From: NIOZ-UU13 sp032250555
GTDB taxonomy: Bacteria > Planctomycetota > Phycisphaerae > Sedimentisphaerales > Anaerobacaceae
DNA: 7,921 nucleotides
Direction of reading: 5' to 3'
NCBI GenBank assembly: GCA_032250555.1
Contig: JAVVFI010000263.1
Coordinates: 1 to 7,921 of the forward strand
Positions 6,504 through 7,921 of the stretch are shown one piece after another. The translations under genes and the position numbers were made by a program. Every line of letters begins with the position of its first letter. Positions within the stretch are counted from its first letter, which is position 1. The notes under the pieces were generated by a model, which did no database searches, was not told where the DNA came from, and saw only the letters and a program-made list of their open reading frames with translations.

Positions 6504-7103
6504 ATGCTGACCACTGCCACTGTAGCTGACCTTCTAAGGCCCTCTGAGAAAAGGTCCGCCGTCGTTTATGATATTACTCTGGTTATTGGCGGTTCTTTGC
6601 TCATTGCCTTATGTGCCCGTATAACGGTCCTGCTGCCTTTCAGCCCCGTCCCCGTCACCGCTCAGACCTTTGCCGTGCTGATGATAGGAGCATTGCTTGG
6701 TGCTAAGCGCGGCGGCCTTGCCGCTCTGGCATATATAATCCAGGGTGCTCTGGGTCTGCCGGTCTTCGCACTCGGTGGCGGTCCTGCCGTACTGCTGGGT
6801 CCGACCGGCGGATATCTGATTGGTTTCATACCAGCCGCTTACATCACAGGATTCCTGGCTCAAAAGGGCTGGGACAGGCGAATCGGCACAACCGTTTTGG
6901 CGATGATTTTCGGCAATATTATCATTTATACTTTCGGCTTGCTCTGGCTGTCCCGCCTTATGGGCATAAGGAAATCTGTCCTGTCTGTGGGCTTATATCC
7001 GTTTATTGCCGGCGACCTTGCCAAGATAGCCTTAGCGGCTGCTGTTCTGCCTGTCGGCTGGAAATTGCTTAAATATGGCGGATTTGACGGCGAAAGACGA
7101 TAA
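6504..7103 (+). CDS. bioY: BioY, substrate-binding (S) subunit of an ECF-type biotin transporter
   Basis: BioY is an integral membrane protein that binds biotin and works alone or with an energy-coupling module (ATPases plus the T subunit) to import the vitamin. This 199-residue protein has the usual family length and about six hydrophobic segments. Family hallmarks are SPVPVTAQTFAVLMIGALLG (47-66), GLPVFALGGGPAVLLGPTGG (84-103) followed by a YLIGF segment, and PFIAGDLAKIALAA (166-179). The N-terminal 20 residues are hydrophilic and would face the cytoplasm. The ATG at 6504 has GGAGAA as a ribosome site 4-5 nt upstream. The gene has its own promoter and no adjacent bioM, bioN or biotin biosynthesis genes, so it may share a coupling module encoded elsewhere in the genome. 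No inactivating change is seen. Confidence 0.95.
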   Translation: MLTTATVADLLRPSEKRSAVVYDITLVIGGSLLIALCARITVLLPFSPVPVTAQTFAVLMIGALLGAKRGGLAALAYIIQGALGLPVFALGGGPAVLLGPTGGYLIGFIPAAYITGFLAQKGWDRRIGTTVLAMIFGNIIIYTFGLLWLSRLMGIRKSVLSVGLYPFIAGDLAKIALAAAVLPVGWKLLKYGGFDGERR

Positions 7104-7148
7104 ATAAAAATAGATGAATTATTAATATTCGTTTAAGATTAAAATTAT

Positions 7149-7219
7149 TGGGGAATAGTGTAACGGTAGCACGACTGACTCTGAATCAGTTAGTCCAGGT
7201 CCGAATCCTGGTTCCCCAA
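7149..7219 (+). tRNA. tRNA-Gln (anticodon CUG)
   Basis: The 71-nt cloverleaf is complete. The acceptor stem is TGGGGAA paired with TTCCCCA, with discriminator A at 7219 and CCA not encoded. The D stem is GTGT/GCAC with loop AACGGTA. The anticodon stem is ACTGA/TCAGT with loop CTCTGAA, giving anticodon CTG for CAG codons. The variable loop is short (TAGT). The T stem is CCAGG/CCTGG. The U1-A72 acceptor end is typical of tRNA-Gln. The oddity is the T loop TCCGAAT: position 55, almost always T (pseudouridine in the RNA), is C. All stems pair fully, so this is not a decayed copy by structure. Confidence 0.95.
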
Positions 7220-7273
7220 TTGCTTTTGAGCTGATAGTTTTGGCATTGGCCTCAAGCCTGTTTTAAGTAAATC

Positions 7274-7311
7274 GCTTTTTCGGTGATATTCCAGCCAAAG
7301 CAAATTTTTTT
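7274..7311 (+). terminator. Weak candidate terminator after the tRNA gene
   Basis: GCTTT (7274-7278) can pair with AAAGC (7297-7301), with a further GG/CC pair inside after a 3-nt bulge, followed by AAA and seven T residues (7305-7311). The stem is short and bulged, so termination would be inefficient. It ends just before the ribosome site of the next gene. Confidence 0.28.
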
Positions 7312-7329
7312 CCAACCGGAGGTTATTGT

Positions 7330-7921
7330 ATGAAAACCGTTATTCTTTACGTAGGTGTTTCCTTACTTTTTGTTGGTATAGTAAATAGTGCTTTTGCTAA
7401 TGACGATTCACTGGCGGCTAAATACAAAGGCGATAAGGGCATCGAAAAAAATCCCGATGTTATTTTTGTCGAGAATTTCGAGGAAGGCTCAATCGACGCC
7501 GTAAAATCACGCTGGGAGAGCGTTCAGAATCTCGAAATCATGTCGCTTTCCACTGATATACCCCAGGGCAGTGCCGGTAAACATTCGCTTTTAATGACGC
7601 ACATCGGCGGCAAAAGTACCGGCGCCCATTTATACAGGCGTCTCTTGCCCGGCTATGAAAAGCTCTACGTTCGCTTTTATGTCAAATTTGACCCGGATTG
7701 CTACCCGATACACCATTTTTTTCACGTCGGAGGCTACAATCCTCCAACCTCATGGCCTCAGGGAGGCGCCGGTATCCGTCCGTCCGGTAATGAACGATTT
7801 ACCACTGGTGTCGAACCGTTCGGGAGGAAATGGCGATGGGATTTCTATTCCTACTGGATGGATATGAGGTCTTCACCTGACAAACATTCCTGGGGTCACG
7901 ACTTCATTAATGATCCCCGCC
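7330..7921 (+). CDS. Secreted protein of an uncharacterised family (partial, N-terminal 197 residues)
   Basis: An ATG at 7330 with an excellent ribosome site GGAGG (7318-7322, 7 nt spacing) opens a frame with no stop to the window edge. The product begins with a Sec signal peptide (residues 1-23, MKTVILYVGVSLLFVGIVNS then AFA, cleavage before NDD). The mature part has VIFVENFEEGSIDAVKSRWE (44-63), HSLLMTHIGG, then YRRLLPGYEKLYVRFYVKFD, PIHHFFHVGGYNPPTSWPQG and a Trp/Tyr-rich segment WRWDFYSYWMDM. The alternating strands and aromatic residues suggest a concanavalin-like beta-sandwich, as seen in some polysaccharide lyases and glycan-binding proteins. No catalytic assignment can be made from the part visible, although the HH-F-H cluster is a candidate functional site. 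I do not recognise a named family. The gene follows the tRNA by 110 bp. Confidence 0.88.
   Translation, partial: MKTVILYVGVSLLFVGIVNSAFANDDSLAAKYKGDKGIEKNPDVIFVENFEEGSIDAVKSRWESVQNLEIMSLSTDIPQGSAGKHSLLMTHIGGKSTGAHLYRRLLPGYEKLYVRFYVKFDPDCYPIHHFFHVGGYNPPTSWPQGGAGIRPSGNERFTTGVEPFGRKWRWDFYSYWMDMRSSPDKHSWGHDFINDPR

Noticed and set aside
7220..7329. Possible integration site next to the tRNA gene
   Set aside because: There is no integrase, no repeat of the tRNA 3' end, and no change in gene character downstream within the window.

Overview
The window looks like a chromosomal segment from a Planctomycetota bacterium, most likely a Phycisphaerae/Sedimentisphaerales-type lineage. I infer this from protein style, not from a search. 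The signs are an ECF sigma factor followed directly by a short Lys-rich membrane-anchored protein, a prepilin-like protein with an H-X9-D(G/W) C-terminal motif, and a very large secreted LamG/fibronectin-III-like protein with a C-terminal VDDFEDYND...DDIRLYRPR module. No phage, insertion sequence, CRISPR or toxin-type genes are visible.

Layout. Positions 1-759 (minus strand) hold an ECF sigma factor and, 2 nt downstream, the start of a putative membrane-anchored anti-sigma-type protein that runs off the left edge. An AT-rich intergenic region (760-1132) carries two abutting perfect palindromes upstream of the sigma gene. A PilZ-domain protein follows (1133-1510, plus). It converges on a prepilin/pseudopilin-like protein (1554-2387, minus). 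A 560-bp intergenic region (2388-2947) separates that gene from the divergent 1118-residue secreted multidomain protein (2948-6304, plus). A strong hairpin terminator (6341-6381) closes this gene. A near-consensus sigma-70 promoter (6418-6446) drives a monocistronic bioY (6504-7103), the substrate-binding subunit of a biotin transporter. A tRNA-Gln(CUG) gene (7149-7219) follows. The right edge holds the 5' part of another secreted protein (7330 to beyond the end), an uncharacterised family that I suspect adopts a beta-sandwich fold.

How the parts may relate. The theme is cell-envelope and extracellular function: two Sec-exported proteins, one of them modular and probably glycan-binding, a pilin-like protein, a probable c-di-GMP receptor domain and a sigma/anti-sigma pair. 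Apart from the sigma pair, each gene appears to be its own transcription unit, so a shared pathway is only an inference. I found no convincing new multi-gene system. The most notable items are a nested-domain architecture in the 1118-residue protein, a tRNA-Gln with C at the usually invariant position 55, and the tandem palindromes before the sigma operon.
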